DNA from: JBBAAS01 sp041658125
GTDB lineage: Bacteria > Patescibacteriota > Microgenomatia > UBA12405
Assembly (NCBI GenBank): GCA_041658125.1
Contig: JBBAAS010000006.1
Span: forward strand, 1 to 31,181
DNA length: 31,181 nt
Direction: 5' to 3'
Shown: positions 1-8,355 of the stretch, one piece after another
Layout of the letters: each line of letters starts with the position of its first letter
Numbering within the stretch: the stretch's first letter is position 1
The notes under the pieces: model-generated
Database searches by the model: none
Told to the model about the DNA's origin: nothing
Seen by the model: only the letters and a program-made list of their open reading frames with translations
Program-made: the position numbers and the translations under genes

Positions 1-54
1 AAAAAAATAGTTTTGGTCATGGGTTAATTATAAGCTAAAATGGGAATAATTTGA

Positions 55-60
55 TACAAT
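55..60 (+). promoter_or_regulatory. -10 box of def (leaderless)
   Basis: TACAAT preceded by TGA gives an extended -10 element. Its last base lies 6 nt before the ATG at 67, so transcription should start at or next to the A of the start codon. No -35 match and no Shine-Dalgarno site are visible. Confidence 0.65.
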
Positions 61-66
61 TGGTTG

Positions 67-633
67 ATGATCAGAGAAGTAGTTTTATATCCCAGTAAAA
101 TTTTGACCAAGGCTACCAAGAAGGTGGTAAAGATAGATGAAAAAACAAAAGAAGAAATAAAGGATTTGAAGGAGACTTTGGAGAGTTGTCAAAACGGAGT
201 TGGGTTAGCGGCGACGCAAATCGGGATAGCCAAGAGATTTTTAGGAATAAAGGACGCCAAAACAAAAGAAGTAAAGATATTTGTTAATCCCAAAGTCGAA
301 ACGGCTTTCGGGAAAAAAGTTTATCCGGAAATTGAAGGAAAAGATGGGAAGCCGGAAATTTTTTTGGAAGGCTGTTTGTCTTTTCCAAATTATTTTGGAG
401 AGGTGAGGCGGTATTTAAAAATTGAGGTTAGTTGGCAGGAATTGGTAGGGGAACAATTGATTGATATGAAAAAGACAATGATGGGTTTTGAAGCGATTGT
501 TTTTCAACATGAAATTGATCATTTAAAAGGAATTTTATTAGTCGATCGGGTGACCAGGGGAAAAGGGAAGTTTTATAAACAGATCGGAGAAAAGATGGAA
601 GAATGGGATATCAGGAAAATTTCTAATTTATAA
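67..633 (+). CDS. def: Peptide deformylase
   Basis: Removes the N-formyl group from nascent proteins at the ribosome, using a metal ion (usually Fe2+). The 188-residue product has all three family motifs: GVGLAATQ (44-51), EGCLS (101-105, metal ligand Cys103) and HEIDH (148-152, ligands His148 and His152, catalytic Glu149). The length is normal. A TTG at 64 is in frame just upstream, but the ATG at 67 is preferred because a -10 box ends 6 nt before it and the protein then begins MIREVV, as is usual in the family. The gene is convergent with the O-antigen-ligase-like gene, and their 3' ends overlap by 11 nt. All active-site residues are present, so the enzyme should be functional. Confidence 0.95.
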   Translation: MIREVVLYPSKILTKATKKVVKIDEKTKEEIKDLKETLESCQNGVGLAATQIGIAKRFLGIKDAKTKEVKIFVNPKVETAFGKKVYPEIEGKDGKPEIFLEGCLSFPNYFGEVRRYLKIEVSWQELVGEQLIDMKKTMMGFEAIVFQHEIDHLKGILLVDRVTRGKGKFYKQIGEKMEEWDIRKISNL

Positions 634-2578
634 TTTCTATTTTTTCTAAATAAGTTTGAGCTTCTAAGTTGTTGGGAGCAAATTTTAAGGCGTTTTCAAA
701 ATTGGATTTGGCGGCAGAATAATTTTTGAGATTAAATTCAAGAACACCGAGGTCAAAAAAGGCATAATCGTAATTAGATTTTAAGTCGATGGCTTTTTGA
801 TAGTATGCGGCGGCCTCGGTAGTTTGTCCGGCAATTTCTAAAAATTTTGCAATCATATAAAAAGCTTTGGCATCAGTCGGGGCCAAGCGGGTAGCTTTGA
901 GAAGAGAATCAATAGAATCGACTAAATATTTTGAGTCGATAGTGGAGAGGTAATAGTAAACTTGGGCCCGTTCTTTCCAAAAGTTGATGTTGCCGGGAGA
1001 AATGGCAATGGTCTGGTTGCTGGCAGAAATCGCCTGATTTTCATAATCTTTGGCCTGAACGGAGTTTTTTTGGGTAAAAAAAGTAACGGCTAGTTTGGCC
1101 GACAGAAGGGCGGACTGGTTTAGATAAACCGGTTCTGAAGACCGATAATAAAGGCTCGTTTTAATTTTTTGGTAAGCACCGGAATAATCGTTTTGACTGT
1201 CAAGGGATTCCGATTCGGCAAAAGTAATGTCGGCGAGATAATAAAAAAGCAGGGTTCGAAGCGATAGAAAAAAGAGAAAACAAGTAAAAATTGTTAGCCC
1301 AAGCGTTAGAGGTTTTGGTAATTTAATCGATGGTTTGGGAGACGGAGAGAAATTTTGAGCCAATGCCGGAAGAAGAAAAAAATAAAGGGAAGTGATGACG
1401 ACAGAAAAACCAAAAAAATTAGTAATAATAATACTGACGAAGCCTGAAAATACGGCTAAATTTTTGGTTGAGAGCTTAAGAATAGCGAGAATGAGGAACA
1501 GGTAGGTGAGGAAGCCAAAAGTGCCGGTGGTGGCTAAGAAATTAAGGTATTCGTTATGAGCTTTGTTGTATAAAAAGTCCCATTCGGAAGTGAGGTTGTG
1601 AGCAACCGGGCGGGTCCAGTAATAGGTGTAGGCAAAAGTTTCAGTGCCGGTACCAAACAACGGAAATTTTTTCCAAAGATCGATAGCTCCCTGCCAAACG
1701 TATTTACGGATATCACCGGAAGGAGTGATGTTGATGGTGGAGTTGGGAACCAGAGGAATGGGATCGTATTTGGGTAGAAGGGTTTGTTTGATCGGGTTAT
1801 TGATGAGGAGAGACGAGGAAAGCAACAGTAACAGGATAAAAAGAGAAGGTTTGAGAGAAGTTTTGTTTTTTAGAAAAGTGAAGACAAGGAGGATCCCGAT
1901 GGAAATAAGAGCGGCGAAAATGCTGGATTTGGATTTGGTAAAAAGAAGACACAAATAAAAAATTGAAGTAAGAAGCGCGAAGTATAATTTATGAATAAAA
2001 TCTTTGGAAGATAAAAACTTAGAAACAGAAAAGGGAAGGAGAATGCATAGATAAGCTCCAAGCCAATTGGGCTGACCGAGAGTCGAAAAAACCCGATTTT
2101 GAACATCCTGAACCCATAGGTTTTTGTCAATACCAAAATGCTGCGCTATCCCAAAAACAGCAACTAAAAAGCCACTGATTAGAGAAAAGAAAATAATTTT
2201 TTCTTTGAAATAGTCGTCGAGATAAACAATCAAGGTCCAATAAAGGAGAAGATAGCAGATGATGGAAAGAAGGCCACCATTTTGACGGGAATAATAACCA
2301 AAAACGGAAGTATGTGGATCAATGGAGATGAGAGTCGAGATAATTTGGGAAATTAAAAAAAGAATGAACGGAAGGTCAAGGAGACTACGACGAAATAAAA
2401 CAGACTGACCCCTTAAAACGTTGAGGAGATGAAAAAAAACGATGAGGATGGTGAGAAAGTAAACGAAAAACATTTTGGGAAGTTCGAACAATTCTGAATT
2501 AAAGGAAGTAAAGATCAGGGGGATAAGGAGAAAAAGAAGACCGTATAAAAAACGAATCAACTTGGTGAGATAGGACAT
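623..2578 (-). CDS. O-antigen ligase/Wzy-like membrane protein with C-terminal TPR repeats
   Basis: A 651-aa protein. Residues 1 to about 450 are a run of hydrophobic helices with a large loop containing GTGTETF and, near residue 338, AHNEYLNFLATTGTFG. This is the Wzy_C-type signature of O-antigen ligases and polymerases, which transfer lipid-linked glycans. Residues from about 465 to the end are soluble and hold several tetratricopeptide-like helices (for example AFYMIAKFLEIAGQTTEAAA). This ligase-TPR fusion is common in CPR and some Gram-positive bacteria. The likely role is transfer or polymerisation of a surface glycan, possibly protein glycosylation; the acceptor cannot be read from the sequence. 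It is transcribed divergently from mreB. Start: ATG at 2578, with TATACT ending 6 nt upstream. Confidence 0.8.
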   Translation of the reverse strand: MSYLTKLIRFLYGLLFLLIPLIFTSFNSELFELPKMFFVYFLTILIVFFHLLNVLRGQSVLFRRSLLDLPFILFLISQIISTLISIDPHTSVFGYYSRQNGGLLSIICYLLLYWTLIVYLDDYFKEKIIFFSLISGFLVAVFGIAQHFGIDKNLWVQDVQNRVFSTLGQPNWLGAYLCILLPFSVSKFLSSKDFIHKLYFALLTSIFYLCLLFTKSKSSIFAALISIGILLVFTFLKNKTSLKPSLFILLLLLSSSLLINNPIKQTLLPKYDPIPLVPNSTINITPSGDIRKYVWQGAIDLWKKFPLFGTGTETFAYTYYWTRPVAHNLTSEWDFLYNKAHNEYLNFLATTGTFGFLTYLFLILAILKLSTKNLAVFSGFVSIIITNFFGFSVVITSLYFFLLPALAQNFSPSPKPSIKLPKPLTLGLTIFTCFLFFLSLRTLLFYYLADITFAESESLDSQNDYSGAYQKIKTSLYYRSSEPVYLNQSALLSAKLAVTFFTQKNSVQAKDYENQAISASNQTIAISPGNINFWKERAQVYYYLSTIDSKYLVDSIDSLLKATRLAPTDAKAFYMIAKFLEIAGQTTEAAAYYQKAIDLKSNYDYAFFDLGVLEFNLKNYSAAKSNFENALKFAPNNLEAQTYLEKIEIIN

Positions 2579-2584
2579 AAGGAT

Positions 2585-2590
2585 AGTATA
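2585..2590 (-). promoter_or_regulatory. -10 box of the O-antigen-ligase-like gene
   Basis: TATACT on the minus strand, 6 nt before the ATG at 2578, predicting a leaderless mRNA. It lies only 3 bp from the mreB -10 box on the other strand, so the two promoters face away from each other and cannot both be fully occupied at once. Confidence 0.65.
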
Positions 2591-2593
2591 AAG

Positions 2594-2599
2594 TATAAT
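2594..2599 (+). promoter_or_regulatory. -10 box of mreB operon (leaderless)
   Basis: A perfect TATAAT ends 6 nt before the mreB ATG at 2606. There is no Shine-Dalgarno site in the 6-nt gap. It is back to back with the minus-strand -10 box at 2585-2590. Confidence 0.75.
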
Positions 2600-2605
2600 T
2601 TAGAA

Positions 2606-3712
2606 ATGATAATCTCTGCTGAAGTGTTAAAACGGATAGAAAAATTTTTAGCTGGCTTTTCCTGGGATATCGGAGTAGATCTGGGAAGCAGTAACACGAT
2701 GATCTATCTAAGAGAAAGAGGAATCATTGTTAATGAGCCAACACTGGTTGCCAGGTTGAAAAGAAAAAGATGGACTGGCCTAGGGGCACCAAAAATGGGG
2801 ATGAGAAAGGTGGTAGCTTATGGCGATAAGGCGATGGAGATGAGGGATAGAGAGCCAAAGCAACTGGAAGTGGTAAGCCCGATAAAAAACGGAGTGATCG
2901 CCGATTTGGAAGCGGTAGAGAATTTGGTGGTTTATTATTTACGGTTGGTGTACGAAGTCCCGAGTAAATACGTAAAAATTTTTAAACCACGAATAGTGGT
3001 AGGAGTGCCGAGCGAATCGACCGGAGTACAGAGAAGGGCCGTAAGAGAGGTATTTTTAAAGGCAGGAGCAAGGGAGGTGTTGGTGTTTGAGCAGGCAGTT
3101 TTGGCAGCGATGGGCTTGGGCTTGCCGATCGCCGGAGGGACAGGATTGGTGTTGTTGGATATCGGGGGAGGGAAAACAGAGATAAGTGTAGTAACCGGTG
3201 GCGGAGTAGTGGTGAGCCGGAGCTTGAAGTTGGGTGGAATAGATTTTGATGAAGCGATAATTAATTTTTTACGGATGAAATACGGGCTGGCGGTAGGAAT
3301 TGGAAGTGCAGAGAAGTTAAAAATGGAAGTGGGTGATGTTTCAGAAACTTATGAAAACGAACCAGTGGGAGTAATAAGAGGAAAGGATTTGGGGACCGGA
3401 TTGCCGAAGAGTGTCAAAATCCGGGCATCAGAAATTAGAGAAGCGGTAAGCATGTTGTTGGGTAAGATTCAAAAGGCTGTAGAGTCGGTAATAAATGAAA
3501 CGCCACCGGAACTAATGGATGATATTCTAAAAAGAGGCGTGATGATGGTAGGAAACGGCTGCAGATTAAAAGGATTGAGCTCTTTTTTGGAAAAAACAAC
3601 GAAGATCACTTTTAATATGGTGGACGAGCCGGGGATAATGGTGATTTTAGGGATTGGGGAACTGGTCGAGGATTCAAATAGGTTGAAGTGGCTGTTGGAG
3701 GTGTCGGGGTGA
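2606..3712 (+). CDS. mreB: Rod shape-determining actin-like protein MreB
   Basis: Bacterial actin homologue that polymerises under the membrane and directs the elongation machinery for peptidoglycan. The 368-residue sequence has the actin-fold phosphate-binding loops DIGVDLGSSNT (21-31) and LLDIGGGKTEIS (about 182-193), plus the MreB-typical VVGVPSESTGVQRRAVREV. The length fits the family (about 340-350) with a short N-terminal extension, residues 1-18, that could be an amphipathic membrane helix. It is the first gene of an operon: its stop overlaps the start of the penicillin-binding protein gene (GTGA). No mreC or mreD lies between them. That pairing supports a role in lateral wall synthesis. 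Confidence 0.94.
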   Translation: MIISAEVLKRIEKFLAGFSWDIGVDLGSSNTMIYLRERGIIVNEPTLVARLKRKRWTGLGAPKMGMRKVVAYGDKAMEMRDREPKQLEVVSPIKNGVIADLEAVENLVVYYLRLVYEVPSKYVKIFKPRIVVGVPSESTGVQRRAVREVFLKAGAREVLVFEQAVLAAMGLGLPIAGGTGLVLLDIGGGKTEISVVTGGGVVVSRSLKLGGIDFDEAIINFLRMKYGLAVGIGSAEKLKMEVGDVSETYENEPVGVIRGKDLGTGLPKSVKIRASEIREAVSMLLGKIQKAVESVINETPPELMDDILKRGVMMVGNGCRLKGLSSFLEKTTKITFNMVDEPGIMVILGIGELVEDSNRLKWLLEVSG

Positions 3713-5358
3713 ATGAGGAAGATTTACAACAATGGAAATATTGGATATTGAGAGGAGGATTGGTCTTAAGCTTGTTGATTTTAGCAGGTGGTTCAATTCG
3801 GTTATTGGTGATAAAAGGCGGGTATTATAAAAATTTAGCCAGAGATAACCGGATTTTCCAAATGTCGATTCCGGCGGGTAGAGGACAGATAATCGACAGA
3901 AAGGGAAGAATTTTGGCCAAGAGTATTTATGAGTATTTTCGGAAAGAAGGGGAAAATAGAATCTTTGAAGCGTCAGGAGATTTTTTGGGTTATCGGTTTG
4001 AAGGAAAAGATTTGGCCTATGATTTGAAAAGGCAGTATTTATACGGGGAAAGCTTGGGGTTAGTGACCGGGTATGTGGGTAAAATTTCGGGGGAAGATAT
4101 AAAAAATAATGAGTGTGGTTTGGGTTTTGAGGCGACTGATTTGGTTGGGCGAGGAGGAATCGAGGAATATTTTGATTGCAGTTTAAGAGGAATTGACGGA
4201 AAAAGATTGGTTGAAGTGGATGCGACCGGAAAATATGTCCGGGAATTGGGAAGGGAAGAGCCCAAGTTGGGGAAAGATGTAGCTTTGAGTATTGATGCTT
4301 ATTGGCAGGAAAAGGTCAGTAAGATGGTCAAGGGGAAAAAAGCGGCGATAGTTGTCAGCGAACCAAAGACCGGAAAAATAATTGCAATGGTTTCATCTCC
4401 CGGGTTTGATCCCAATGTTTTTTCCTATAATCAAGATGACGAGACGATTAAAAAGTATCTGGGGGATAGTGAAGGATTGCCGATGTTAAACCGGGTAACA
4501 CAGGCCAGATATCATCCGGGGTCGGTGTTTAAAATTGCGGTAGCAACGGCAGGATTGGAAACAGGGGTGGTTGATAAAAATACTTTGATTGAGGATACCG
4601 GGGTAATTAAAATCGGAGACTATTCATATAGCAATTGGCTGTGGACTAAAAGAGGCGGAACTGACGGGATGGTAGATATGATTACCGGAATCAGGCGATC
4701 AAACGATATATATTTTTACCGGTTGGGGGAAAAGTTGGGTCCGGAAAAAATTAAAATCTGGGCGGAAAAATACGGACTGGGAAATAAAACCGGAATGGAA
4801 CTGCCGGGAGAAGTAGCAGGACTGATACCGGATGAAAAGTGGAAAGTAGAAGCTAAGGGGGAGAAATGGTTTTTGGGAAATACGTATCACATGGCAATCG
4901 GTCAGGGAGATGTGGATGTGACACCACTGCAAATTAACCAGATGACCAATACCATAGGCAATCGGGGCGTGAAATGTAAAATGAGTATTTTGAAGGATGC
5001 GAAAACGGATTGCCAAAGTATCGGTATAAAAAGAGAAACTTATGAAACAATAATTACCGGGATGAAGGGGGCGTGCAAACCAGGAGGAACGGCGTGGCCA
5101 TTGTTTAATTTCAAAACTGAACTGGCATGTAAAACCGGAACGGCGGAGGTTGGAGACGGAAGCAAGGATGCTCATGCCTGGCTGACAGTGTTGGCGCCGG
5201 CCAACGATCCACAGATTTCAATAACGGTGATGCTCGAAAGAGGTGGAGAAGGGTCGGATGTGGCGGCGCCGATTGCCGGAGATATATTAAAAGAGTGGTT
5301 TGAGGAAAAGGATACGGTGGTGCCGAGGTATACACCGACACCGGAAATAACGAGATGA
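3709..5358 (+). CDS. mrdA: Class B penicillin-binding protein, PBP2-like transpeptidase
   Basis: Cross-links peptidoglycan during elongation. There is one N-terminal membrane helix (about residues 10-30), a dimerisation motif PAGRGQIIDRKGRILA, then the transpeptidase domain with catalytic Ser272 in GSVFK, Ser331-Asn332 in RRSND, and Lys475-Thr-Gly in CKTGTAE. At 549 aa it is somewhat shorter than typical PBP2. The GTG at 3709 is chosen as start because it overlaps the mreB stop and follows a strong Shine-Dalgarno GGAGG (3697-3701) by 7 nt; a GTG at 3688 is in frame but has no ribosome site. The mreB neighbour favours PBP2 over FtsI. The downstream dprA start overlaps its stop (ATGA). Confidence 0.9.
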   Translation: MNEEDLQQWKYWILRGGLVLSLLILAGGSIRLLVIKGGYYKNLARDNRIFQMSIPAGRGQIIDRKGRILAKSIYEYFRKEGENRIFEASGDFLGYRFEGKDLAYDLKRQYLYGESLGLVTGYVGKISGEDIKNNECGLGFEATDLVGRGGIEEYFDCSLRGIDGKRLVEVDATGKYVRELGREEPKLGKDVALSIDAYWQEKVSKMVKGKKAAIVVSEPKTGKIIAMVSSPGFDPNVFSYNQDDETIKKYLGDSEGLPMLNRVTQARYHPGSVFKIAVATAGLETGVVDKNTLIEDTGVIKIGDYSYSNWLWTKRGGTDGMVDMITGIRRSNDIYFYRLGEKLGPEKIKIWAEKYGLGNKTGMELPGEVAGLIPDEKWKVEAKGEKWFLGNTYHMAIGQGDVDVTPLQINQMTNTIGNRGVKCKMSILKDAKTDCQSIGIKRETYETIITGMKGACKPGGTAWPLFNFKTELACKTGTAEVGDGSKDAHAWLTVLAPANDPQISITVMLERGGEGSDVAAPIAGDILKEWFEEKDTVVPRYTPTPEITR

Positions 5359-5765
5359 AAATAATAATAGTAGGTAGTCGAAGAATGAGCGAGTATGGGA
5401 AGAAAGTAATAGGGATGTTGGTGCCAAAGATTATGGAGGAGAGGATGGAGATAGGAACAGGGAGAGTGCAGGGATGTAACACGTTCGTGATAAAAATGGC
5501 CAAAGATAAGGTAAAAGTATTTGAACCAAAATACGGGTTTGAAAAAATGAATGAAGAGATGGCGGAGTGGGGTGAGATACTTTTAGTAATTGAAGGCGGG
5601 AAAGAAAGCGGAACGATACTGTTGGCCGATAAATTTTTGGAAAAAGGCAAGGAGGTGTGGGCGGTGCCGGGGAGAATTGATGAGCCAAATTCAACGGCGG
5701 CAAATTGGTTAATTAAAAACGGAGCCAGAGTGGTAACGGGGGTTGAAGATATCGGTGATAGTTGA
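5355..5765 (+). CDS. dprA: Minimal DprA-like DNA-processing protein
   Basis: DprA binds incoming single-stranded DNA and loads RecA during transformation. Only 136 aa are present, against roughly 290-370 in usual DprA. What remains is Rossmann-like: IIIVGSRRMSEYG at the N-terminus, then GGKESGTILLADKFLEKGKEVWAVPG, then NSTAANWLIKNGARVV, which match the DprA C-terminal half closely. The usual N-terminal SAM domain, the SGxAxGID loop and a C-terminal winged helix are all missing. Start: ATG at 5355 overlaps the upstream stop (ATGA), implying coupled translation. Position just before topA is the classical dprA-topA order, which supports the family call. Whether such a short form still works in transformation cannot be judged here. 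Confidence 0.75.
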   Translation: MKIIIVGSRRMSEYGKKVIGMLVPKIMEERMEIGTGRVQGCNTFVIKMAKDKVKVFEPKYGFEKMNEEMAEWGEILLVIEGGKESGTILLADKFLEKGKEVWAVPGRIDEPNSTAANWLIKNGARVVTGVEDIGDS

Positions 5766-5774
5766 CAGCGGTGC

Positions 5775-5780
5775 TAAGAT
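5775..5780 (+). promoter_or_regulatory. -10 box of topA
   Basis: TGC-TAAGAT, an extended -10 element, ends 8 nt before the ATG at 5789. It suggests topA also has its own near-leaderless transcript besides readthrough from the mreB operon. Confidence 0.45.
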
Positions 5781-5788
5781 AGATGACA

Positions 5789-7777
5789 ATGGCTGGTATG
5801 AAAAAATTATTAGTGGTGGAGTCGCCGACCAAAGCAAGAACTATCGGAAAGTATTTGGGGCCGGGGTATAAGGTAGTGGCGACGGTAGGGCATATTCGGG
5901 ATCTACCGAAGAGCAAAATGGGAGTTGATTTGAAGTCCGATTTTGAAGTGGAGTATGTAATTGACCCGGAGAAAAAAAAGATAGTGGAGGAGTTATTGGG
6001 AGCGGCTAAGGAAGCAAAGGAGATATATTTGGCAACCGATCCTGATCGGGAAGGAGAGGCGATCGCGTTTCACGCGAAATTTTTAATTTCAAATTTAAAA
6101 TTTTTAAAAAATAAGAAACCGAGTATTTTAAGAATTGCGTTTCACGAAATTACCAAAGAAGCGGTGGAAGAAGCTTTGAAAAGTGCCCGGGAAGTTGACA
6201 TGGATTTGGTTGACGCCCAACAGGGAAGAAGAGTACTCGACAGGGTGGTGGGCTATAGCCTGTCGCCGGTGTTGTGGAAAAAAGTGAGAAGGGGCTTGTC
6301 GGCGGGAAGGGTGCAGTCGGTGGCAGTAAGGCTGATTTGCGAACGGGAAAAAGAAATCGAAAAATTTAAAAAAGAAAAATACTACCGGGTATTGGCAACT
6401 TTGGGGAAAAAGGAAAAATTTGGAGCAGAATTGATTAAGATCGGAGAAAAAAGTGTCTACAAAACCGAGAAGTTAAAATTATTTGACGGAGACTACAGCC
6501 TGACGACTTCGGTTTTTAAAGAGGAAGAGGAAGTGAAAAAATTTATCGGTAAATTGGACAAAGAAATGGTAGTGGAAAAAGTGGTTGGGCGGGAAGTGCA
6601 CCGGGTACCGCCGCCGGCATTTACGACTTCAAAACTCCAACAAGCGGCGGCCAGAAGATTTGGCTGGTCGGGAAAACTGACCATGAACGTGGCCCAAAAA
6701 TTGTATGAGCGGGGGTTGATAACTTATCACCGGACTGATTCGGTTTATCTATCCGACAAGGCGACGGCGGAATTCCGAAAATATATCGGGGAAAAATACG
6801 GCAACGATTATGTAGTCAGCAAAGTCAGATTTTATAAAAATAACAGCAAAAATGCCCAAGAAGCTCATGAGGCGATCAGACCGACAGCAGCCCAAAGAGA
6901 AGAATTGGAAGCAACCGATGTCCGCGAAAGAAAATTGTATGAAATGATTTGGAAACGGGCGGTAGCGACCCAAGCGGCGGCGGCCAGAATTAAAAATACG
7001 ACAGTAAATTTGACCGACAAAGAGGCGTTATTTAAAGCTTCCGGAGTCAATATGCTTTTTGACGGTTATCTTAAGTTGACCGGGGAAAAGTTTGAAGAAC
7101 AAACATTGCCGGAGTTAAAAGAAGGCGACAAAGTCGGAGCGAATAAAATAACGGATGAAATGGTAGAAACCAACCCCCCGCCGAGATATACCGATGCTTC
7201 ACTGGTGGGGTCACTGGAAAAGCAAGGCATTGGCCGGCCAAGTACTTATGCGCCGATTATCTCGACGATTCAAAACCGGCAATATGTAGAGAAGGATGAA
7301 GGGAAATTTAAACCGACGAGCTTGGGAGTAGCTGCCAATGAATTTTTGGTGAAAAATTTTGAAGATGTGTTGTCACTGCCGTTTACAGCCGAAATGGAAG
7401 AAGAGTTGGACCAGGTGGCTTTGGGAAAATTAAAGTGGAAAAAAATGATGGCCAACTTTTGGAAAGGATTTGAAAAAGAAGTTAAGGCGGCTGAAAAAAA
7501 CGGAGAAAGGGTAAAAGTAGAAACAGAAAAGTTGGGGGAGAAATGTCCGGAGTGTAAAGAAGGGGAGTTGGTAATAAGAGTGGGGAGGTTTGGAAAATTT
7601 ATATCGTGTGACCGGTTTCCGGAGTGTAAATATACGAGGCAGTTTAAGGAAATGGCCGGATTTAAGTGTCCGAAATGCGGAGCAGAAGGGGTAGTTAGGC
7701 GGACGAAAACGGGACGGAAGTTTTTTGGCTGTTCGGCTTACCCGACATGTAAGTGGGCGGGGTGGAAACGGCCATAG
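5789..7777 (+). CDS. topA: DNA topoisomerase I (type IA)
   Basis: Relaxes negative supercoils by transient single-strand breakage. The Toprim domain starts with LLVVESPTKARTIGKYLG and carries the metal triad D84-P-D86-R-E88 in ATDPDREGEA; the catalytic tyrosine is Tyr313 in GLITYHRTDS. The C-terminus ends with two zinc ribbons, CPEC...CDRFPEC and CPKC...CSAYPTC, fewer than the three to four of many bacterial enzymes. At 662 aa it is a compact TopA. In-frame ATGs exist at 5783, 5789 and 5798; 5789 best fits the -10 box, while 5798 gives the most family-typical N-terminus (MKKLLVVES). A 6-bp palindrome, ACGGCC-ATA-GGCCGT, spans the stop codon. Confidence 0.94.
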   Translation: MAGMKKLLVVESPTKARTIGKYLGPGYKVVATVGHIRDLPKSKMGVDLKSDFEVEYVIDPEKKKIVEELLGAAKEAKEIYLATDPDREGEAIAFHAKFLISNLKFLKNKKPSILRIAFHEITKEAVEEALKSAREVDMDLVDAQQGRRVLDRVVGYSLSPVLWKKVRRGLSAGRVQSVAVRLICEREKEIEKFKKEKYYRVLATLGKKEKFGAELIKIGEKSVYKTEKLKLFDGDYSLTTSVFKEEEEVKKFIGKLDKEMVVEKVVGREVHRVPPPAFTTSKLQQAAARRFGWSGKLTMNVAQKLYERGLITYHRTDSVYLSDKATAEFRKYIGEKYGNDYVVSKVRFYKNNSKNAQEAHEAIRPTAAQREELEATDVRERKLYEMIWKRAVATQAAAARIKNTTVNLTDKEALFKASGVNMLFDGYLKLTGEKFEEQTLPELKEGDKVGANKITDEMVETNPPPRYTDASLVGSLEKQGIGRPSTYAPIISTIQNRQYVEKDEGKFKPTSLGVAANEFLVKNFEDVLSLPFTAEMEEELDQVALGKLKWKKMMANFWKGFEKEVKAAEKNGERVKVETEKLGEKCPECKEGELVIRVGRFGKFISCDRFPECKYTRQFKEMAGFKCPKCGAEGVVRRTKTGRKFFGCSAYPTCKWAGWKRP

Positions 7778-7801
7778 GCCGTCAGGAAAACCGTAAAAAA
7801 A

Positions 7802-8002
7802 TTAATGAACAGCTCGGTAATTGGCTTCAAGAGTGTTTTCACCAACTAGGGCTGAAGCTTGGTTGTTTTGGGCAACAATTCTGCTGGCTTCTGCAAGAAT
7901 TTTTGTTGAATCAAAATTAGGACCCAGGGTTTCAGCCCGACAATCGAAAAAATCCGAGCAACCTGAACAACTATCTTTATGGCATTCTTTTGGATTTGGC
8001 AT
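7802..8002 (-). CDS. Small Cys-cluster protein, function unknown
   Basis: A 66-aa product not recognised as a known family. Its N-terminus has four Cys in ECHKDSCSGCSDFFDC, including C-x2-C-x5-C, a spacing seen in several Fe-S and Zn binding proteins. The rest is a predicted helix (STKILAEASRIVAQNNQASALV). It follows the 77-aa gene by 20 nt on the same strand and is probably cotranscribed from the promoter at 8266-8294. No clear Shine-Dalgarno site is visible. A plus-strand reading frame covers the same bases, but it lacks a promoter or ribosome site. The Cys spacing matches the first small ORF of the second structured unit at 11785-12042, though overall homology cannot be shown. Confidence 0.55.
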   Translation of the reverse strand: MPNPKECHKDSCSGCSDFFDCRAETLGPNFDSTKILAEASRIVAQNNQASALVGENTLEANYRAVH

Positions 8003-8022
8003 GGATTTTGATTAATTTTTAA

Positions 8023-8256
8023 TTAAAGAGATATTTTTCTACCTCTTAGTTTTGGACAAGTAGAGAGTAGTGGATTTCGGTCATAGCCTCGGGCAAGACA
8101 TATTTTGGATAGTTCACAAAAAGAGCCGTCGTAACCACAACCAATGGGAGAATCAGGTAAAAGAATTACTCTTTCAATATGCATGCTGAGGTGGCGGAGA
8201 GCTTTATCGGTTACTTGATCAACGCTAACAGGCCCTTCTTTGAGGTAGTTTGTCAT
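8023..8256 (-). CDS. Small Cys-containing protein, function unknown
   Basis: A 77-aa product not recognised. The N-terminal half looks like a mixed helix (VDQVTDKALRHLSMHIERV) and the C-terminal half carries Cys residues in GCGYDGSFCELSKICLARG and LLSTCPKLRGR, which could bind a metal. Support for its reality is good transcriptional context: a TTGACT-17 bp-TACAAT promoter on the same strand ends 9 nt before the ATG at 8256. It is followed after 20 nt by the 66-aa Cys-cluster gene, so the two likely form an operon. The pair lies between topA and the TraG-like gene, all on accessory-looking DNA. Confidence 0.6.
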   Translation of the reverse strand: MTNYLKEGPVSVDQVTDKALRHLSMHIERVILLPDSPIGCGYDGSFCELSKICLARGYDRNPLLSTCPKLRGRKISL

Positions 8257-8265
8257 ATTGATGAT

Positions 8266-8294
8266 ATTGTATGTATGCGGTGAGTATAAGTCAA
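8266..8294 (-). promoter_or_regulatory. Sigma70-type promoter of the small Cys-protein operon
   Basis: On the minus strand TTGACT (8289-8294) and TACAAT (8266-8271) are separated by 17 bp, the optimal spacing. The start of transcription should fall within a few nt of the ATG at 8256, giving a near-leaderless mRNA. Confidence 0.7.
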
Positions 8295-8355
8295 GGAGTG
8301 TAATTTGGAGTACAAAAAGTTTATAATAAGGATTTGGCGGTTAAGGATCAATAGT

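Noticed and set aside
7768..7782. Palindrome ACGGCC-ATA-GGCCGT at the topA stop as a terminator
   Set aside because: There is no T-run after it in either direction, and it is only 6 bp long.
7821..8015. Plus-strand 64-codon frame opposite the 66-aa Cys protein
   Set aside because: It has no promoter or ribosome site, and the minus-strand pair has a good promoter and clustered Cys.
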